Both the position numbers and the translations under genes were made by a program. 64,000 nt of DNA from Bacillus sp. FJAT-50079 (GTDB lineage: Bacteria; Bacillota; Bacilli; Bacillales; Bacillaceae_C): contig NZ_JAGYPD010000001.1 of NCBI RefSeq assembly GCF_018343515.1, forward strand, positions 310,001 through 374,000, given 5' to 3'. Under the pieces are notes generated by a model. The model made no database searches. It worked only from the letters and a program-made list of their open reading frames with translations, and had not been told where the DNA came from. Shown in pieces: positions 8,753-19,573 of this stretch (its first letter is position 1; each line of letters opens with the position of its first letter).

Positions 8753-8785
8753 AAAAGCCATGATTTCAAGAAATCATGGCTTTTG
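8752..8785 (-). terminator. Perfect 16-bp stem hairpin after the pectate lyase gene
   Basis: CAAAAGCCATGATTTC (8752-8767) pairs with GAAATCATGGCTTTTG (8770-8785), ending 12 bases from the lyase stop codon. It is nearly identical to the hairpin at 2029-2065 and likewise leads straight into the repeat array on the minus strand. Confidence 0.65.
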
Positions 8786-8797
8786 TTTTGCTAATCA

Positions 8798-11700
8798 TCA
8801 GCTTCTTCTCTTTTTAACTATAAACAACGATGTTGCACCTAACAATAATAGGATCGCTCCTACTAATAGCATGTTGTACGTTGTTGTCGCTGTGTTAGGT
8901 AATTTTGATCCATCAGTTGTACCTTTGTTCTTTTCTATTGTTTGATCTCTATTCTTATTTTGTTCTCCGCTCTTATCTCCGTTTTGATCTTTATTTTTCC
9001 CGGTGTCATCCTTGTCCTTATCGTCTACTTTTCCTTGATCGTCATCATCTTCATCCCCAATTGGAGGAGTCGGCTTTACTTCTTCAAGACCATCAATCGC
9101 GGCTTGCAAGTTCGCAATTTCCGCATTCAACGCTGATTCTGAATCGATCTTTTCAAGCGCAGATTCAGCAGCTGAAATAGCATCTTGCAATGCCTGATAA
9201 GAACTATCTGTGTATTTTCCATTATTTTGAATCGCCTTTGCAGCAGCAATTAATGCTTCTAATTCGGAAATATCCAGTGCCTGTTCCGGATCAATTTCGA
9301 ACACACCGTAAATACTGAAATGTGTAACTTTTGCAACCACTTCATTGCTCTCTTTTGAAATGGATTCTGGTTCGATTAGTTCTTTCCATTTACCATTTTC
9401 ATCGATGTAAACGACACGCAGCTGTTCCCACTCATTTACCTTGTCAGCATCAACAGTGAAAATAAGTGTGATTGGTTCAGCAAAATCAGTGATAGGTTCC
9501 CCATCGGCCATTAACGTGAAGTCAAATAGTTCACTCACAGCACCAGCATATGTTTCTAGAACTTCCCCAAATGTAAAGGTAATATCTTTTCCAATTTGGA
9601 GTAGCGATACTGGAATCATCACCTTCACGCTTTCATTTTCCAATTGAATGGACCCGCCGCTCACCATTTCATTCAGTACTTCTTTCGAAATTGAAATCGA
9701 TTTGGCTGCTGTTTTGTATCCATACACACCGTTTTCATTTAATGTAAAATCGTCAAGTGAATCAATTACCGCCGTATCTGGATCTAGATCAACTTCTACT
9801 AATCCATCGATCGCAGCCTGTAAATCCTCAAGCGCCTCATTCAACGCAGCTTCCGTTTCAATTGTCTCCAAAGCTTTCTCCGCTGCCACAATTGCTTGTT
9901 GCAATTCAGCAAAAGAACTCTCTGTATACTTTCCATTATTTTCAATCGCTTTAGTCGCATCAATTAATTGTTCAAGCTCAGAAAGATCAATCTCAGCCTC
10001 GAACCCAATTAACTTCAAAAACGAACCCCAAATGATATTTCCATCCGCGTCACGCTCATACGGAACAACTGGATCCAAGCTTTCGAAGTTCGCATCCGTC
10101 AACACAACGCCCGACAGATTCACTGATTTCGTGCCATCGAACATGAAGTTGCGATCAGATGCAAGCCCTGCTGGATACGAATCCTTCGCTTTATAATCCT
10201 TCTGATACGAAACAAATCCATCGATTTTAAAATCAGTCTGAATTTGTCCATACGTTGTAAAGCTCAAGTTTCCGCCTGTATTATTAAATCCAATATTATT
10301 TTCAGCAATAACACCTGGATTACTATTGCTCGTAAATCCATATGCTCCGTTGCCAAAAGCAATGCTATTGCGGATTACATGTGGAACATGGATTCCTTCG
10401 CCACCAAGCTTAAAGCCATTTTTATCACCAGATCCAACCGTTCCATCGGTTAAAAATCCGTTATTATAAGCGATACTGTCTTCGATCACAACTGCCCCAA
10501 TCGCACCAGTACCTGCTTTTGTATATAAATCCCAGCCATCATCAATATTATTATGCGCAATTGTTCCTCTGAACACATTTCCATATCCAGACGTTAATTT
10601 TGCCGCAAAACCGTCAGCATTATTATCGGATGGGTCGCGGTTATCGAATGACGTACTGTTCAATATCAAGTTATACGAAGGCCATTTTGTCTTATCTTCC
10701 TCATCAACATCTGTACGGCTAATTTGTAAGCCTGTGTCGCCATTTTCGTAAAATCTTGAATTCTCGACCGTATTGAAGCTTCCGCCGATCGTAAAGCCCT
10801 TCGTATTTCCGGCCGAACGCGCGAAGTCCAATCCTTTTATATGCCAGTGATAGCCGCTCAAGACAACCCCTTCTGACTTCTTATCAAAATCAATGACAGG
10901 TTGCGCACCATCTGCTGCAACGAGGTATTTCTTTGCATCTGCTGTTCCATCATTGTATTTTTTAATATCAATCATGGAATTACGCTTGTATACACCATCT
11001 TGGACGATGATTTTTTGTCCTGGCTTCACAAATTCAATCGCAGTGTCAAGATCAAGTGGACTTGCAACTGTACCAGTTCCACCATTCGTTCCTTCCGGCG
11101 CTACATAAATATCGCCTTCATACGATCTCATTTCCACCGTAAAATTGCGGACAATTTTATCGTAAGACGTTAAATATTGTGTATCATCAGGCAGGAATGT
11201 CGCGCTGAAATTCGTCAACCCCGACTTAATGGTCGTTGAAATATACGCCGCTTTTCCAACTTCAACAGCCAAGTCCGTCGCAATGACTTGATCGCCCTGC
11301 TTCACAGTTACTGTTCCATTTACATTCGCCTGAATTCTCAAGCCGTATTCTTCTAATGACGCTTTATCAAGTGAAACGAATTCAACTGCCGGCTCAATAG
11401 CTATTTGCGGCGGATCCACTTTCGGCGCATCCGTTGCAGCTTTCGTCACCGTAAATTCAATATCACTCACTTCAATTGTCGCAAGTCTCGCCGTATAAAA
11501 GCCGACGTAAATCTTATCATCTTGTACATTCAAAATATCTGGCTCGAATAAAATTTCTTCTTTGCCATCGTTTACACTTCCAACGAAACCGCTGTTTGTT
11601 TTCTTAAGCGTTAACTTGTAGCTACCAGATGGCTTCTTATTTTCAAGCATGATTTTTTGAATTCCTTTGCTTCCCGCTCCATCAGGCGATTCAACCCCTG

Positions 11701-14700
11701 TTCTTACGAAAAGCTGTGTCCCATTTTCTTCACGAGTCCCGCCGCTGAATCCGCCGATTGCTGCAATATTTGAAGCAAACACACTTGAATCACCAGCAGT
11801 TCCAATCGCATCACGCGCCATAATTCCAAATGATTCTTGGCCATCATGCGGATTTTTCGCATATGCCTTCACATCGATTGTAGCCGAAAGCTCAAAATTA
11901 TCTTCCGTTGCATCGATTTCCGTGTAATAGAACGAAATTCCGTCATGATCCCCTGTAACTTTTCCGCCGCCTTCAAGCGCGACGATTTCAACGGTTCCAT
12001 TGTCCTTCACCGTAATCGTATTATTCGCATTCGAAGAAGATTGACCGAAACGAATCGATTTCCACTCATATTGAACTGCTTCCGTCACAGTTACTTTTAA
12101 TACAATTGGCTCAATTGACGTATCCGCTGGAATGATTGCTACATCATATGTTCCCGCCTTTTTGAAACTAGGCACATTCAATGAGTAATCATTTTCCACC
12201 AACTTGTCCGTATCACCATTATCGTATTTTTTAGCAACGACAAGCCCTGTTTTTTGGAAAACATCCCCGACTGTATATGTTGTCTTTGGATAACTTAATA
12301 CAGTGATTCCGGTTAATTCTTTGATTTTTACTGTAAGATGTAGAGTTGCTGTCTTATTTTTATGTGTGAGTGTGACTGTTTTCTCACCAGGGGTTGTTGT
12401 GTCCAGTTCAGAAACAGTATACTCATCCTTCATCAATCTTACTTGCGCACCATCATCATACTTCGCATAGATGACCATGCCATCCAGGTCTAATTCATCA
12501 TCCAAATAGTACAATGTTTTCGCCGGTTGTTTTCTAATTTCCAGCTCAGTTAATTGTGCTTCGCTTACAGTCACATTGAACGAAGCTTTTTGACTCGGTG
12601 TTTCCGTTGATGTAACGATGATTTCTTTCGTACCAGCTGTTGTAAATCGTTCATCTACTGTAAATTCATACAGATCTTCGCTCAATTCAACAGTTTCACC
12701 ATTATCATACGTCGCTTCAATAACAAACCCTTCCGGATCAAATTTGTCCCCGATATAATAGGTTGTTTTTGCCGGGTAATATTTAATCGTTAAATCTTCT
12801 ACTGTTAACGGATTGATCGTTAAGTCGATTGTTGCCGTAGCTCCGTTATAGTTGATCGTAATCGAGTTTACTCCCGCCACACTGCTATCAAAACCAGTAA
12901 CAATATAATCGGTTTGTCCAAGTGTTGCTTTCGTGTCATCAGAATAAACAGCCGTCACGTCTAAGCCAGCCAGATCAAGCTCTTGGTTAACTAAATAATC
13001 GGTTTTCATCCCGCTTGTATCAATTTCGAGCGCTTTTACAACTCGCGAATCTACTTTAATATCAAACTCGCTAAACGTAATGTCCGCATCTCGTGCTACA
13101 TACAAGCCTGCGTAGATTGTGTCACTGAACAGACTATCCAATGTAACAATTTCTTCCACACCGTTGACTGTTAACACATACGTGTCACCAGATTTTTTAA
13201 TCGATAAATCATACTCTTCACCAGCTGTTGGAGCATTGATTCCAGCAATTGGATCGAGCTTCGTTTGTTCATCTTGCTTGTAAAATCCTCTCATAACCGT
13301 GTCAAGCGCACCAACCGCTACATAATCAGATGTAAATGTTGCAGATGCACCATGTGCTGCAACTTGATCTCTTAACATCAGACCAAAAGATTTTTGGTTT
13401 GGTGTACTAATACTCGCTGTTTGGTTGAAACTATTTACTTTTGCCTTTGCTGTAATTTCAAAATTTGCATCAGCAGGGACTTCTTTTGAATAGAAGGAAA
13501 TTCCTTCATCGCCGCCGGCAACTTTTCCACCTGTTGCACTCATTCTAATTGAACCATCTTCGTTAACTGTTGGTTCTGGGTTTCTCGCATCAGATGTGTT
13601 GCCTCCAAACGCGCTAAACTCCCAATCTCCTATTTCCACTTCTCCTTCAATATTAAGCATAATATCGCTATACGTAATCTCGGCATTTCGAGCTGTGAAA
13701 AGACCCGCATAATTGATTTTTCCTGTGAAATTTTCGATTGTTTGAATCTCATCACCGATTTGCACAGTTACAAGATTGCCAGATTTCTTCACTTTAAGAT
13801 CGTACACTTCTCCGCTTGCTGGTGCATTGATTGCCCCATCAAATTCCAAATCTTTATTCTGTTTACCATCTAATCTTGTGAACGCCTTCATTTTTTGATC
13901 TAGTGCACCAACTGCCACATAGTCTCCCGTGCCATAATCGGCACCATGCACATATGCATGTACATCGTCCCTCAGCATAATTCCAAAGGAAACTTGGTTA
14001 TTGGCATCAAATTTTTCGACTTTTGCTTTTGCTGAGAATTCAAAGTTGGCATCAGCCGCAACTTGCTTGAAATAATAGGCAATTCCGTCTGAAGAACTTG
14101 AAATCTTCCCACGGTTGCCGGCGCTTTTGACTGTAACCGTACCATCACCATGTTCGGTAATTTCAAAATTGTCCTTCGTAATTTTATCTTGTCCGCCTAC
14201 ATCACCAAAAACCGTCCCATACCAATCACTGGAAATCGTCGTAATTTCGTTTTCTGGTATTAGTGGTTTTTCCGGTTGGGTTGGAGTTTCATTTTCTTCT
14301 CCATCTGGCGTTCCAATATTGCTGCCGTCACCTGTTAAAATGCCTACACCTGCGTTCGCCAATACATGGTCTTTCACATTTTCAACTGGAATCGTGGTGT
14401 AATCATATGGCGGATTAAAAGTACCCGTCGACTCTGTCGGCATGCTGCCAGTGCTATTGATAAACAAGTTATCGGACACATCCCAATAGCCAATTTGTGA
14501 GCTGTATTGGCTTGAAATTGGATCTGAGACATTTTCAAACACATTATTTTCAATTTTGATGACTGCGCCCATGCGTGAGTTGATCGCCGTCTCCAAAACA
14601 TCCTTATAATAGTTATTAAAAATATGGGCTGTTCCATAACGATAAGCTGGAACACGTGAGTTTACTTTCTCAAAATAGTTACCATGATACGTAATTTTCC

Positions 14701-16129
14701 GATCAAAATTATCATTATCCGACGATCCAACTAGACCCGTTTTCCATGCATCATGGACATAGTTATATGAGAATGTAATAAACTCGGAGTCTGCCTTTGC
14801 ATCAAAAAGCCCATCATAATAATCCTTTCCTACATTTAGATCATTGTACAGTTCATTATGATCAACCCAAATATTGTTTGATGGCCCTTCAATCGAAATC
14901 GCATCTTTATCGCCAGTTCTTACTTCGTGAATGATTAGATTTCGAATAATAATATTGCTTGATTTCCACACTTTAATTCCGATCCCGTGGAACTCAGCAT
15001 TTTTTCCGATTCCAAGAATCGAAACATCCTTTATTTCCTTTACATCAATTTTACTTAATCCCGGAGAGTTTTCCGGAGTAATTTTTCCATTGACGTAAAT
15101 TTTCATCGGTACATTTGCGTACTCTTTTTTCTTTTTATTAAGTAATTCTTGAAGCTCTGTACCTGTTCTTACCGTAAATACGACCGCGTTATCCCCTTCA
15201 CCGCCGGTTGTTCCCCCATTTAATGTTGCAAATCCGATCATACCTGCGGTTCCATCTAAGCCAGTTGTACCAATTGGATTTTCGGTATCTCCGGGCTCAT
15301 CAGTATCCCCTGGTTCTTCCTTGTCACCCGGATTTTCCGTATCCCCCGGTTCGCCTGGTTCTGTTCCTTCTCCTGGCTCTTCTGTTTCATTGTCACCTGG
15401 ATCTGTTCCTTCCTGATCTCCAGGTTCAGTAGCAACTCCGCCTGTGTAAATTTTCAAGTTGTCAATCCATTGTGTACGATCATTGCCCCCGGGTGTATAT
15501 GATTCGAAAAGGCCGATATTTTTCGCACTCGAAGAATTAAACGGTGCGTTTTCCACTTTTAATTCTCCGTTGAAATATACACTTGCTGTTTGCGTTTCCG
15601 AGTTGGCAACAACTTTGATATGGTACCAAACACCAGCCTCGTGATTGCCCAGAACACTGTCTTCACCACTTGCCGGACGGTAAACTATATTATTGTTAAT
15701 TGTCTCAATTAATACCGCCGTGTTTTTATCAGAACCATTGCGCAAACGCATAACTTTTGCAGAATTCCCCTTTTCTGGCTGCATAAAATCCATTTCAACA
15801 GTAACCGTTCCTGTTTGTTCTGGAAATGAGCGTTTTACCTGCGCATACGCATTGCTATTACTTTTATCCTCATCAAATAATTCTAACGCCTTATTTGCTT
15901 GTCCATCGCGTGGAGCATCTGCTACCCGAACCGCCAAACTTTCCGTTGCGGGATCCGGTGAGATCATATATCCCGAAATGTCACCGCTTTCAAAATCATC
16001 ATTGACTAAATACGTAACATCGCTTCCCACTAGCTCATTCGCCATCGCGATTCCTGGTAACAACGTTTGCATTATTAACAATACTGACAATAGGATTTTC
16101 CAACTAAAACTTAATGCTTGTTTTTTCAA
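8798..16129 (-). CDS. Cell-wall-anchored bifunctional pectate lyase (PL1-like + PL9-like), 2443 aa
   Basis: Secreted enzyme predicted to cleave polygalacturonate by beta-elimination. Order of parts: signal peptide (1-30), LamG-like region (36-228), Pro/Glu/Gly/Asp linker (233-288), PL1-like beta-helix (about 300-540, with NIWVDHNEL and the catalytic-type SRVPAYR at 491-497), and two copies of a ~195-residue module (about 633-828 and 836-1028). Four Big_3-like Ig domains (1031-1350), a third module copy (1354-1563) and a PL9-like beta-helix (about 1673-1990, with NADGFAAKL and [10 protein letters not shown]) follow. FIVAR repeats (2048-2112, 2286-2350) flank a ZU5-like region. Last come an acidic spacer, LPNTA sorting signal (2410-2414), membrane helix and KKRRS tail. 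It starts at TTG with GGAGG seven bases upstream. No sortase gene is in the window. Confidence 0.9.
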   Translation of the reverse strand: MKKQALSFSWKILLSVLLIMQTLLPGIAMANELVGSDVTYLVNDDFESGDISGYMISPDPATESLAVRVADAPRDGQANKALELFDEDKSNSNAYAQVKRSFPEQTGTVTVEMDFMQPEKGNSAKVMRLRNGSDKNTAVLIETINNNIVYRPASGEDSVLGNHEAGVWYHIKVVANSETQTASVYFNGELKVENAPFNSSSAKNIGLFESYTPGGNDRTQWIDNLKIYTGGVATEPGDQEGTDPGDNETEEPGEGTEPGEPGDTENPGDKEEPGDTDEPGDTENPIGTTGLDGTAGMIGFATLNGGTTGGEGDNAVVFTVRTGTELQELLNKKKKEYANVPMKIYVNGKITPENSPGLSKIDVKEIKDVSILGIGKNAEFHGIGIKVWKSSNIIIRNLIIHEVRTGDKDAISIEGPSNNIWVDHNELYNDLNVGKDYYDGLFDAKADSEFITFSYNYVHDAWKTGLVGSSDNDNFDRKITYHGNYFEKVNSRVPAYRYGTAHIFNNYYKDVLETAINSRMGAVIKIENNVFENVSDPISSQYSSQIGYWDVSDNLFINSTGSMPTESTGTFNPPYDYTTIPVENVKDHVLANAGVGILTGDGSNIGTPDGEENETPTQPEKPLIPENEITTISSDWYGTVFGDVGGQDKITKDNFEITEHGDGTVTVKSAGNRGKISSSSDGIAYYFKQVAADANFEFSAKAKVEKFDANNQVSFGIMLRDDVHAYVHGADYGTGDYVAVGALDQKMKAFTRLDGKQNKDLEFDGAINAPASGEVYDLKVKKSGNLVTVQIGDEIQTIENFTGKINYAGLFTARNAEITYSDIMLNIEGEVEIGDWEFSAFGGNTSDARNPEPTVNEDGSIRMSATGGKVAGGDEGISFYSKEVPADANFEITAKAKVNSFNQTASISTPNQKSFGLMLRDQVAAHGASATFTSDYVAVGALDTVMRGFYKQDEQTKLDPIAGINAPTAGEEYDLSIKKSGDTYVLTVNGVEEIVTLDSLFSDTIYAGLYVARDADITFSEFDIKVDSRVVKALEIDTSGMKTDYLVNQELDLAGLDVTAVYSDDTKATLGQTDYIVTGFDSSVAGVNSITINYNGATATIDLTINPLTVEDLTIKYYPAKTTYYIGDKFDPEGFVIEATYDNGETVELSEDLYEFTVDERFTTAGTKEIIVTSTETPSQKASFNVTVSEAQLTELEIRKQPAKTLYYLDDELDLDGMVIYAKYDDGAQVRLMKDEYTVSELDTTTPGEKTVTLTHKNKTATLHLTVKIKELTGITVLSYPKTTYTVGDVFQKTGLVVAKKYDNGDTDKLVENDYSLNVPSFKKAGTYDVAIIPADTSIEPIVLKVTVTEAVQYEWKSIRFGQSSSNANNTITVKDNGTVEIVALEGGGKVTGDHDGISFYYTEIDATEDNFELSATIDVKAYAKNPHDGQESFGIMARDAIGTAGDSSVFASNIAAIGGFSGGTREENGTQLFVRTGVESPDGAGSKGIQKIMLENKKPSGSYKLTLKKTNSGFVGSVNDGKEEILFEPDILNVQDDKIYVGFYTARLATIEVSDIEFTVTKAATDAPKVDPPQIAIEPAVEFVSLDKASLEEYGLRIQANVNGTVTVKQGDQVIATDLAVEVGKAAYISTTIKSGLTNFSATFLPDDTQYLTSYDKIVRNFTVEMRSYEGDIYVAPEGTNGGTGTVASPLDLDTAIEFVKPGQKIIVQDGVYKRNSMIDIKKYNDGTADAKKYLVAADGAQPVIDFDKKSEGVVLSGYHWHIKGLDFARSAGNTKGFTIGGSFNTVENSRFYENGDTGLQISRTDVDEEDKTKWPSYNLILNSTSFDNRDPSDNNADGFAAKLTSGYGNVFRGTIAHNNIDDGWDLYTKAGTGAIGAVVIEDSIAYNNGFLTDGTVGSGDKNGFKLGGEGIHVPHVIRNSIAFGNGAYGFTSNSNPGVIAENNIGFNNTGGNLSFTTYGQIQTDFKIDGFVSYQKDYKAKDSYPAGLASDRNFMFDGTKSVNLSGVVLTDANFESLDPVVPYERDADGNIIWGSFLKLIGFEAEIDLSELEQLIDATKAIENNGKYTESSFAELQQAIVAAEKALETIETEAALNEALEDLQAAIDGLVEVDLDPDTAVIDSLDDFTLNENGVYGYKTAAKSISISKEVLNEMVSGGSIQLENESVKVMIPVSLLQIGKDITFTFGEVLETYAGAVSELFDFTLMADGEPITDFAEPITLIFTVDADKVNEWEQLRVVYIDENGKWKELIEPESISKESNEVVAKVTHFSIYGVFEIDPEQALDISELEALIAAAKAIQNNGKYTDSSYQALQDAISAAESALEKIDSESALNAEIANLQAAIDGLEEVKPTPPIGDEDDDDQGKVDDKDKDDTGKNKDQNGDKSGEQNKNRDQTIEKNKGTTDGSKLPNTATTTYNMLLVGAILLLLGATSLFIVKKRRS

Positions 16130-16405
16130 TCATTTTCCTCCTTTTTTCGTTCTTCCCCCGACCACATTAGCTTTTAAATATGATCCAGCGACTTAGGAAA
16201 TCAGTCCACCTCCTTGAGCATTTGCCATTCAAAACAAAAGCAACGGAAAGGTGTATTCAGTTATGTAGTCTCTTACAATCCGTCCCGCCCATCATAGTAC
16301 ATTGTTCACATAACAGACATAATCATTTCGCCATTGTAAGCGTTTAATCAACTGATTTTTCCCAATAATCTGAAGAGATGATTATGAGGATAATCAGGAG
16401 CGTTA

Positions 16406-16473
16406 TTCAAAAAACGACCATTTATTTAGGTAATCTCCATTTTTTATGGAGGTCCCTAAATAAAATGATCGTT
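16406..16473 (-). terminator. Long hairpin terminator downstream of the 47-aa ORF
   Basis: A nested stem pairs the flanks CCATTTATTTAGG and CCTAAATAAAATG around an inner ATCTCCAT/ATGGAGGT stem. On the minus strand it is followed by a run of six T (opposite 16409-16414), giving a convincing intrinsic terminator for a leftward transcript. The rest of the 396-bp gap between the lyase start and the small ORF holds nothing else I can identify. Confidence 0.75.
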
Positions 16474-16525
16474 TACTATACAAAAAAAATTATTTTCGAC
16501 GCTACCTATCAAATAATTGAATCGT

Positions 16526-16669
16526 TTAATTTTCTTTAGTTAATAATGGCCTCAGCATAACTCTCGCATCCTTAATCAACTGCTGGAGAGTGATGTTTTC
16601 GTCATGCCCTTTATGATACAGATCCTTCAAAGCTCTTGCTAAAAGTTCCTTTTCCTTTTGATCTTCCAT
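16526..16669 (-). CDS. Small hypothetical protein (47 aa)
   Basis: Short ORF starting ATG with a GGGAG site about nine bases upstream and followed by a strong intrinsic terminator, which together make it a likely real gene. The product is charged and helical (starts MEDQKEKELLARALKDLYHK), with no membrane segment or cysteine. I do not recognise the family. Short length and charge suggest a regulatory or adaptor peptide, but that is only a guess. Confidence 0.55.
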   Translation of the reverse strand: MEDQKEKELLARALKDLYHKGHDENITLQQLIKDARVMLRPLLTKEN

Positions 16670-16918
16670 AATGCTCACTCCCATATAACTGTGTATCCGA
16701 ATACTCTGAGTAAAGGTATTTTTTTAAAAAAATTTTAACCAATCGCCATATGACCTTTTAGAAAAGTGACAAAATATCCGCATTTCTACTAATAAAGGCT
16801 ATTATACTATTATTTATCAACATGTAAAGTTAAATTTCCCAGAATATAATTACCGAAAAAGTGACAACTCTATGCATCGACAGAAAATTTTATATTTATT
16901 AAGGGGGTGAGAAGACTA

Positions 16919-16990
16919 TTGATTTTTAAAAATCTTGATATGACTGAATGCTTTTTTGCCACATTTTTAAAACAAAAAGGCTGTCCGTAA
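16919..16990 (+). CDS. Possible 23-residue peptide ORF with a strong ribosome site
   Basis: TTG start preceded by AAGGGGGTGAG (16901-16911) at good spacing. It encodes MIFKNLDMTECFFATFLKQK plus GCP, then a stop inside the stem of the next hairpin. The peptide has two cysteines and a hydrophobic centre. No processing or receptor gene is adjacent. The overlap with a terminator serving the other strand makes coincidence possible. Confidence 0.25.
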   Translation: MIFKNLDMTECFFATFLKQKGCP

Positions 16991-17019
16991 AGTCAATTCA
17001 CAATGACTTTACGGACAGC
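16970..17019 (-). terminator. Intrinsic terminator downstream of the aminotransferase
   Basis: A 16-bp stem (GCTGTCCGTAAAGTCA at 16980-16995 with its complement at 17004-17019) is followed on the minus strand by CTTTTTGTTTT. It ends the leftward transcript from 18422. The wider gap 16670-16918 is AT-rich and has no other gene I can support. Confidence 0.85.
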
Positions 17020-17027
17020 TTCTTGTA

Positions 17028-17198
17028 TTATCCAATAATCTTCGCGTTAACAATATAACTAATTGGTAAGGAATCAAATCTATCAGAGTTATAAAAAATC
17101 AAATCCTCTTTTAATCGCAATTGACTTTTTTGTTGAATTGCCATATTAATATCTATTAGTTCATTTTGTTTCTCTCTTGAGAATCTTTTAATTCGAAC
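17028..17198 (-). pseudogene. Open frame without start codon, possible gene remnant
   Basis: An uninterrupted 56-codon frame (VRIKRFSREKQNELIDINMA, continuing to IVNAKIIG) follows the aminotransferase and ends just before its terminator. It begins after a TAA with no usable start codon except an internal ATG. Its sequence is protein-like and rich in charged residues. It may be the tail of a deleted gene. I do not recognise the family. Confidence 0.3.
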
Positions 17199-17210
17199 TT
17201 AATTTCCTTA

Positions 17211-18422
17211 CTACCTAAGTATATTTTCTAGACAGTTTATTACGTACTCCACATCTTCATCCTTTAACAGGGTATGAAGTGGTAATGTAATTTCATTTTT
17301 ATACACATCAAAAGCATTAGGGTAATCTTCAATATCAAACCCCAAATTCCGATAGGCCGTAAACATAGGCAATGGCTTATAATGAACATTACATGCAACC
17401 CCAAGCTCTGCCATCTTTATAATTATTTCATTTCTCTCCATTTCTTCAATCTCAGGTATCCTAGCTAAATAAAGATGCCCTGAAGAAGCAAAGTCATCAC
17501 CATAATGTTGGATGCTCTTTATACCTAATGGCAAAAGTGCTTTATCATACATTTCAATAATTTCTTTTCGTCTTTTCATCAGACTTTCATATCGTTCTAA
17601 CTGTATTAATCCAAGTCCAGCAGTAATATCGGTCATATTGCACTTATAGGCTGGATAAACAATGTCATATTCCCATGCACCAACTTGTGTTTTAGCCAAT
17701 GCATCCTTAGATTGGCCGTGTAAACTGTATAACATGAATTGATTATAAAGCCATTCATCATCTAATCCAAGATCATCACGCCAAACAACTGCACCACCTT
17801 CAGCTGTTGTCAAATTCTTTACCGCATGAAAAGAGAAACATGTAAAATCTGCAATTTGTCCACATTTGAACCCTTTTCTTTTAGCTCCAAAAGCATGAGC
17901 TGCGTCTGTCATAACAATCACTCTATTAAATAACTCCTGAAGTTCATTACTGGCTTTAAATAGGTGTTTCTTGCTTTCTACGACTTTATATATTGAATCA
18001 TAATCACATATTTTCCCTGCTATATCAACAGGAATAATAACCTTCGTTTTTTCTGTAATTGCATCAGCCAGTTTTGAATAATCCATCTCAAAAGAATCAG
18101 GAGCAGTATCAACAAGGATAATTTTCGCACCTACATGATCTATGATTGAGGCAGATGCTGTATATGTATAGGCTGAAGTAATAACCTCATCTCCAGGTCC
18201 TACACCTAAAATACGAAGGGTAAGCTCCATAGCGGCAGTTGCAGAATTAAGACAAGCTGCTTTATTAGTGCCAACATATTCGGATATCTTTCTTTCAAAC
18301 TCTTTTGTTCTAGGACCCGTTGTGATCCAACCGGATCTTAATGCCTTTACTACTTCTTCAATCTCCGCGTCTTTGATATCTGGGGGTGAAAAAGGTATAT
18401 TTCTTGTAAAAGTATCAATCAT
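17211..18422 (-). CDS. DegT/DnrJ/EryC1-family PLP aminotransferase
   Basis: Sugar aminotransferase transferring an amino group from glutamate to a nucleotide-linked keto-sugar, 403 residues. The PLP lysine lies in FSFHAVKNLTTAEGG; VMTDAAHAFG supplies the cofactor-binding Asp. The start ENIPF-like NIPFSPPDIKDAEIEEV is typical of the 4-aminotransferase branch (as in PglE or ArnB-like enzymes). It stands apart from the main polysaccharide operon, bounded by terminators on both sides, and is one of three such enzymes here. It may make another amino sugar for the same polymer; the actual substrate cannot be told from sequence. Confidence 0.85.
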   Translation of the reverse strand: MIDTFTRNIPFSPPDIKDAEIEEVVKALRSGWITTGPRTKEFERKISEYVGTNKAACLNSATAAMELTLRILGVGPGDEVITSAYTYTASASIIDHVGAKIILVDTAPDSFEMDYSKLADAITEKTKVIIPVDIAGKICDYDSIYKVVESKKHLFKASNELQELFNRVIVMTDAAHAFGAKRKGFKCGQIADFTCFSFHAVKNLTTAEGGAVVWRDDLGLDDEWLYNQFMLYSLHGQSKDALAKTQVGAWEYDIVYPAYKCNMTDITAGLGLIQLERYESLMKRRKEIIEMYDKALLPLGIKSIQHYGDDFASSGHLYLARIPEIEEMERNEIIIKMAELGVACNVHYKPLPMFTAYRNLGFDIEDYPNAFDVYKNEITLPLHTLLKDEDVEYVINCLENILR

Positions 18423-18517
18423 TCTTAGCCAACCTCACTTTTTTATATTTAGTGCTATAATTCTTTCTCATGTGAACATAAGTGTTTATATTCATAGAAA
18501 ACTGGTAAATCTAATCG

Positions 18518-18571
18518 TAAAAAAACACATTATTTTATCCAGACATACTTGCTTTTAGATAAAATAATGTG
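18518..18571 (-). terminator. Intrinsic terminator after the LCP gene
   Basis: CACATTATTTTATC (18526-18539) pairs with GATAAAATAATGTG (18558-18571). On the minus strand it is followed by a run of T (opposite 18519-18525). It separates the LCP gene from the downstream aminotransferase. Confidence 0.85.
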
Positions 18572-18589
18572 CGGGAATCGTACATTTTA

Positions 18590-19573
18590 TTAATTTCCAG
18601 TTATAGTATCAGAAGCTATGTTGCTAATTTCTAATACATCTTTCAAAGCAAGGCTCACTTCGTTAATTGAGTCTTCATATGGTTGATAATAATAAATACC
18701 ATCAATTTTGCTGTCTTCACCCTTTAACTCAAGTCTATTTATTTCTTGATTTTTAATTTCACTATAAAAGTTCCTTAATCCAAATAACTCGGTTAACGGT
18801 ATATTTGTTTTTGTATTATCACTAACCGCATTTACAAGATTATCAGCTTTGGTTATAGAATTAATAGAAAGTGCTTTGTCAGCAATCGCTTTAAGAGCCT
18901 CTTGTTGTCTATCCTGACGCCCAAAGTCACCCCGTGGATCTTCTTTTCTCATTTGAACAAATGCCATTGCCTCGCGTCCATTTAGATTCATTTTTCCCTC
19001 TGTAAAATAAATCATCTTTCCGTCCATTCCGACCTGTTTAAAATCGAATGGAACATCTACTGAAATTCCACCAAGTTCGTTTACCACGTCTTGAAACCCA
19101 CTGATATTGGTTTCGACATAATAATCTACCGGTATTTCTAATAGATCCTCAACAGCTTGAATAGTAGAATCTAATCCACCAAATGCATATGCGTGATTAA
19201 TTTTATCTTTTTTATTTTTTACCTCAATATAAGTTCTTGTATCTCTTGGAATACTTAGCAAGGCGATTTCCTTGGTTTCAGGATTAAGGGTTATTAGCAT
19301 CAATGCGTCCGCACGACCGTTGTCACCTAAATAATCTTCAACACCAACTAATAAAATGGACACTGGATCTTTACCTAATTTAACATCTTCAACCCTATAC
19401 TCTGATTTTTTTCGTTCCAATTCAACATATGACTTATCCGCGGCAGTTTTAATTGTCGTGAATAAATAGCCAACATAGCATAAAGGCACTAATACTACTA
19501 CAATTAACAAAAAGAAAATAAGTTTTTTAAGACCTTTTCTTTTTTTTCTTTTGGAAATTCTGGATTGTTCCAT
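18590..19573 (-). CDS. LytR-CpsA-Psr (LCP) family glycopolymer ligase
   Basis: Membrane-anchored phosphotransferase that attaches undecaprenyl-linked polymers (teichoic acids, capsule) to peptidoglycan. A Lys/Arg-rich N-terminus (KRKKRKGLKK) precedes one transmembrane helix (about residues 16-40), then the extracellular LCP domain with RADALMLITLN, SIPRDTRTYI and the KINHAYAFGG segment; the arginines bind the pyrophosphate. The ATG at 19573 is chosen because GAGGAA lies six bases before it, whereas the longer frame has no site. It is monocistronic with its own terminator. Its position beside the polysaccharide operon suggests it attaches that polymer to the wall. Confidence 0.88.
   Translation of the reverse strand: MEQSRISKRKKRKGLKKLIFFLLIVVVLVPLCYVGYLFTTIKTAADKSYVELERKKSEYRVEDVKLGKDPVSILLVGVEDYLGDNGRADALMLITLNPETKEIALLSIPRDTRTYIEVKNKKDKINHAYAFGGLDSTIQAVEDLLEIPVDYYVETNISGFQDVVNELGGISVDVPFDFKQVGMDGKMIYFTEGKMNLNGREAMAFVQMRKEDPRGDFGRQDRQQEALKAIADKALSINSITKADNLVNAVSDNTKTNIPLTELFGLRNFYSEIKNQEINRLELKGEDSKIDGIYYYQPYEDSINEVSLALKDVLEISNIASDTITGN

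Noticed and set aside
8581-8785. CRISPR array
   Set aside because: The period is only 20 bp, the 8-bp spacers are identical within the array, and no cas genes are present.
15208-15432. ORF opposite the Pro/Glu/Gly-rich linker of the lyase
   Set aside because: It is an antisense shadow of a repetitive codon pattern, without start signals.
16919-16990. Agr-type or lanthipeptide precursor
   Set aside because: The peptide has two Cys and a ribosome site, but there are no processing, modification, transport or receptor genes nearby and no recognised leader; kept only as an unassigned ORF.
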